A stretch of DNA of 64,000 bases from Caballeronia calidae (GTDB lineage Bacteria > Pseudomonadota > Gammaproteobacteria > Burkholderiales > Burkholderiaceae): positions 62,001 through 126,000 of the forward strand of contig NZ_FCOX02000011.1 of the NCBI RefSeq assembly GCF_900044055.2. Reading direction: 5' to 3'. Positions 61,403 to 64,000 of the stretch are shown here, piece by piece; positions within the stretch are counted from its first letter, which is position 1, and each line of letters starts with the position of its first letter. The notes under the pieces are model-generated. The model searched no databases, had not been told where the DNA came from, and saw only the letters and a list, made by a program, of their open reading frames with translations. The position numbers and the translations under genes were made by a program.

Positions 61403-64000
61403 TCAGCGCGTGACCGTCAGTGACGACAGCAGCTTGAGCAGACTGTCCACGTTCACCGGCTTCACGAAGTGATAATCGAAGCCCGCCGATTGCGCGCGCA
61501 GCCGGTCTTCCGCCTGGCCATAGCCCGTGATCGCGATCAGCAAAGGCTTCGTGTCGCCCTTGCGGCGCAGGCGTCGCGCGAGCTCGTAGCCGTCGATATC
61601 GGGCAGGCCGATATCGAGCAGCGCCACATCGGGCTTCAACAAGGGCGCGGCCTCCAGCGCTTCGGACGACGAGTACGCGACGCGCGCGACATGTTCCTCC
61701 GACTCGCATAGCATCGCGAGCGAATCGGCGGCGTCGCGGTTATCGTCGACGACGAGTATGCGCAATGCCGCGCGCGTCTCGCGCACGCTCGTCTCCGAAA
61801 GGGCGAGCGCCGAATGCCGTTCGTGATGAGAGACGCGCGGCAGCCGCACCGTCACCGTCGTGCCGAGGCCCGGCCCCGGGCTTTGCACGGTGATCGTGCC
61901 TTTGTGCATCTCGACGAGCTTCTTCACGAGCGACAAGCCGATGCCGAGTCCGCCGTTCGAGCGGTCCAGCGTGCGCTCGCCCTGCGAGAAAAGCTCGAAC
62001 ACCTTGGGCAAGAGATCGGACGAAATGCCGGTGCCCGTATCGGCGATGACGATCGATACCCACGCATCGTCCGCATGCACGCTCACGGTGATGCGCCCTT
62101 GCTCGGGCGTGTACTTGCTCGCATTGTTCAGCACGTTCACGAGAATCTGCGAGAGGCGCGTGGGATCGCCGCATACCCATGTGGTCGCATCGGATACATC
62201 GACCTGAATGTTCTGCGAGCGCGACTCGACCATGCCCGCGATCGCTTCCACCGCGTGATACACCGCCGTGCCGACGAGAATCGGCTCGACCTGCAGCGCG
62301 ATGCGTCCCTGCGTGATGCGCGAGACTTCGAGCAGATCGTCGACGATGCGCGTCATGTGCTCCACTTGTCTGCCCATCAGATCGATGAGTTCGCGCAGAT
62401 GCGTGTCGCGGTCCTGATCCTTTTGCAAGAGCGCGATGGCCGTGCGCAACGGCGCGAGCGGATTGCGCAGCTCATGCGCGAGCATCGCGAGGAATTCGTC
62501 CTTGCGGCGTCCGGCTTCGCGCAGCATCAGTTCCATATGCTTGCGCTCGGTGATGTCGATCACGCTGCCGATGATGCGCAACGGCTGGCCGTCCTTGCTG
62601 CGCTGGAGCAGGGCGTTGCCCTGCATCCATTGCTCGCCGTGCAGGTTGCGCACGCGGAACTCGAAGGTGCCGTCCGGATCGGCGCCTTGCGCGAGGGTGC
62701 GCACGTAGCGATCCAGTGCGGGACTGTCTTCGGGATGCACGCGTGCGAGCGCGGCTTCGTAGCTGAGCGTCTCGGTGATCTGGCGCTCGCCGCCGGTTTC
62801 GAGAAAGAGCGTCCATGTCGCGAGCTCAAGCGACGCGATGCGGATATGCGCGGCCTGCATCGCCACCGTCAGGCGCAAGCTGCGCGCTTCGATCGCGGCC
62901 TGGGCCTCGTAGCGCGGCGTGACGTCGGTCGTCGTGCCGAACCATTCCTGCAGGTTGCCTTTGTCGTCGTAGAGTGGCGCGGCATGCGCCTCGACCATGC
63001 GATAAGCGCCGTCGCGCCGATACATGCGAAAGGTGAGCGTGCGTGCCGTGCCTGCGCGCAATACATCGAGCCATGCCTGATGCGTGCGCTCGCGATCGTC
63101 GGGATGGATGTAATCGAGCCAGCCCCAGCCGGACAATTCGTCGGGCGGCGTGCCCGTGAACTCCTCCCATTCCCCGCCCGATGGACGGATCTCGCCGTTC
63201 GCATCGGCCGACCAGACGAGTGCGCCCGTCGTCTCGACGAGCGCGCGATAGCGCCGTTCGGAAAGACTCAAACGCTCTTCGTCCGCGCGCTGCATGCTGA
63301 TGTCGAAGCTCACGCCATAGACGCGCGCGAGCACGCCATGACGATCGAACTCGGGATGCCCGCGCATACGCAGCCAGCGGCGTTGTCCCTGCTTGCCTTC
63401 GAGAACGAAGTCGAACTCGAACGGGCCGCCGTCGCGCAACGCTTCGGTGAGCTTGCGCTGAAACGGCTCGCGATATTCCGGCGCGACGCGGTCCCATACT
63501 TCCGAAAGCAAAACAGCTTCGGTGCCGGGCGGAAACGAGTAGAGCGCCGCGAGCTGCGCGGTCATGCGCACGACGCGCGTTTGCATGTCCCATTCCCACG
63601 CGCCCATGCGCGCGCCCGCGAACGCGGCCTGCAGACGCCGCTCGCTCGCCTCGTACATCGCCCATGCGTGACGGCACTCGTGTATGTCGATGGCCACGCC
63701 GACCGTATCGCCGATCTGTCCTTCTTCATCGCGCCGCGCCTGCAGATGCAGCGTGTGCCAGCGAAAGGCGCCGTCGTTGCGCAGCAGGCGCACGTCGACA
63801 TTGCGCAGCAGCGTGCCGTCGCGCATTTGACGCAGTGCATCGAGAACGGGAGGAATGTCGTCCGGGTGGACAAATGCTTTCCAATGCCGCCCGACCAGTT
63901 CCGGAAACGGGACGCCGAGATAGCGGCAAGCCCACGGATTCGCATACTGGATCACACCATCGCGCGCCGCGCGCCACACGAACGACGGCAGAAAATGAGC
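61403..64000 (-). CDS. PAS-domain hybrid sensor histidine kinase/response regulator, 5' truncated
   Basis: At least 865 residues; the frame stays open to the window edge (HFLPSFVWRAARDG), so the true start is outside. At least four PAS/PAC units fill the N-terminal 500 residues (PFPELVGRHWKAFVHPDD, RVYGVSFDISMQRADEERL, ELSGWGWLDYIHPDDRERTH, RIIGSVIDITERKHMELML). A HisKA domain (FLAMLAHELRNPLAPLRTA), an ATPase domain (NNASKYTP, DTGTGIS, GGLGIGLSLV) and a C-terminal receiver (VVDDNRDAADS, phospho-Asp in VALLDIGLPDIDGYE, Lys in FVKPVN) follow. No membrane helix in the visible part, so it may sense a cytoplasmic or redox signal. Confidence 0.93.
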   Translation of the reverse strand, partial: AHFLPSFVWRAARDGVIQYANPWACRYLGVPFPELVGRHWKAFVHPDDIPPVLDALRQMRDGTLLRNVDVRLLRNDGAFRWHTLHLQARRDEEGQIGDTVGVAIDIHECRHAWAMYEASERRLQAAFAGARMGAWEWDMQTRVVRMTAQLAALYSFPPGTEAVLLSEVWDRVAPEYREPFQRKLTEALRDGGPFEFDFVLEGKQGQRRWLRMRGHPEFDRHGVLARVYGVSFDISMQRADEERLSLSERRYRALVETTGALVWSADANGEIRPSGGEWEEFTGTPPDELSGWGWLDYIHPDDRERTHQAWLDVLRAGTARTLTFRMYRRDGAYRMVEAHAAPLYDDKGNLQEWFGTTTDVTPRYEAQAAIEARSLRLTVAMQAAHIRIASLELATWTLFLETGGERQITETLSYEAALARVHPEDSPALDRYVRTLAQGADPDGTFEFRVRNLHGEQWMQGNALLQRSKDGQPLRIIGSVIDITERKHMELMLREAGRRKDEFLAMLAHELRNPLAPLRTAIALLQKDQDRDTHLRELIDLMGRQVEHMTRIVDDLLEVSRITQGRIALQVEPILVGTAVYHAVEAIAGMVESRSQNIQVDVSDATTWVCGDPTRLSQILVNVLNNASKYTPEQGRITVSVHADDAWVSIVIADTGTGISSDLLPKVFELFSQGERTLDRSNGGLGIGLSLVKKLVEMHKGTITVQSPGPGLGTTVTVRLPRVSHHERHSALALSETSVRETRAALRILVVDDNRDAADSLAMLCESEEHVARVAYSSSEALEAAPLLKPDVALLDIGLPDIDGYELARRLRRKGDTKPLLIAITGYGQAEDRLRAQSAGFDYHFVKPVNVDSLLKLLSSLTVTR

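Overview
The window comes from a high-GC betaproteobacterium. Gene content points to Burkholderiaceae of the Caballeronia/Paraburkholderia type: many MFS sugar-acid transporters, the DUF3348/DUF802/OmpA/DUF2894 four-gene set, and type I-F CRISPR. This is inferred from gene families; no rRNA or tRNA is present to confirm it.

Positions 1-11.1 kb are a catabolic region. A 5'-truncated M20 amidohydrolase and an MlrC (M81) metallopeptidase come first. A sugar-acid module follows: fructuronate reductase-like dehydrogenase, D-mannonate dehydratase, L-idonate/L-gulonate 5-dehydrogenase, two MFS transporters and a FadR-type GntR regulator. Together these could take L-gulonate to D-fructuronate, D-mannonate and 2-keto-3-deoxygluconate. 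A decayed TPR/glycosyltransferase gene and a tartrate/D-malate dehydrogenase follow.

Positions 13-22 kb hold a MacAB-like exporter (adaptor, ATPase, two permeases), then single genes: tautomerase, GFA protein, lipoprotein phosphoesterase, GNAT and an outer-membrane channel. Positions 22-29 kb hold a minus-strand operon: formylglycine-generating enzyme, HAD lipoprotein, sulfatase and an MFS-like/spermidine-synthase fusion. Positions 29-36.7 kb are a Bat-like aerotolerance operon (MoxR, DUF58, DUF4381, two VWA proteins, BatD) followed by an Ntn amidohydrolase. Positions 36.8-41.2 kb encode a MotAB/ZorAB-like stator pair (a DUF802 protein with a very long coiled tail, and OmpA/MotB) with two cytoplasmic partners. 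Positions 41-47 kb hold a secreted DUF1996 protein and an operon of split transketolase, MFS and SDR.

Positions 47-59.8 kb are a complete type I-F CRISPR-Cas locus: array 1 (27 repeats), cas1, cas2-3, csy1, csy2, csy3, cas6f, array 2 (26 repeats). Both arrays read rightward and have related leaders with matching IHF sites. The most notable signal is in the cas2-3/csy1 gap. A two-repeat degenerate mini-CRISPR lies there on the opposite strand. Its hairpins and 8-nt handle are preserved. Its 27-nt spacer matches, next to a CC PAM, a site about 100 bp upstream of csy1, with 12 of the first 13 positions identical and the mismatch at position 6. This looks like a CreR-type guide RNA by which the Csy complex represses its own operon.

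Positions 59.8-64 kb hold a LysR regulator, an AhpD-like protein and a hybrid histidine kinase that runs off the window.
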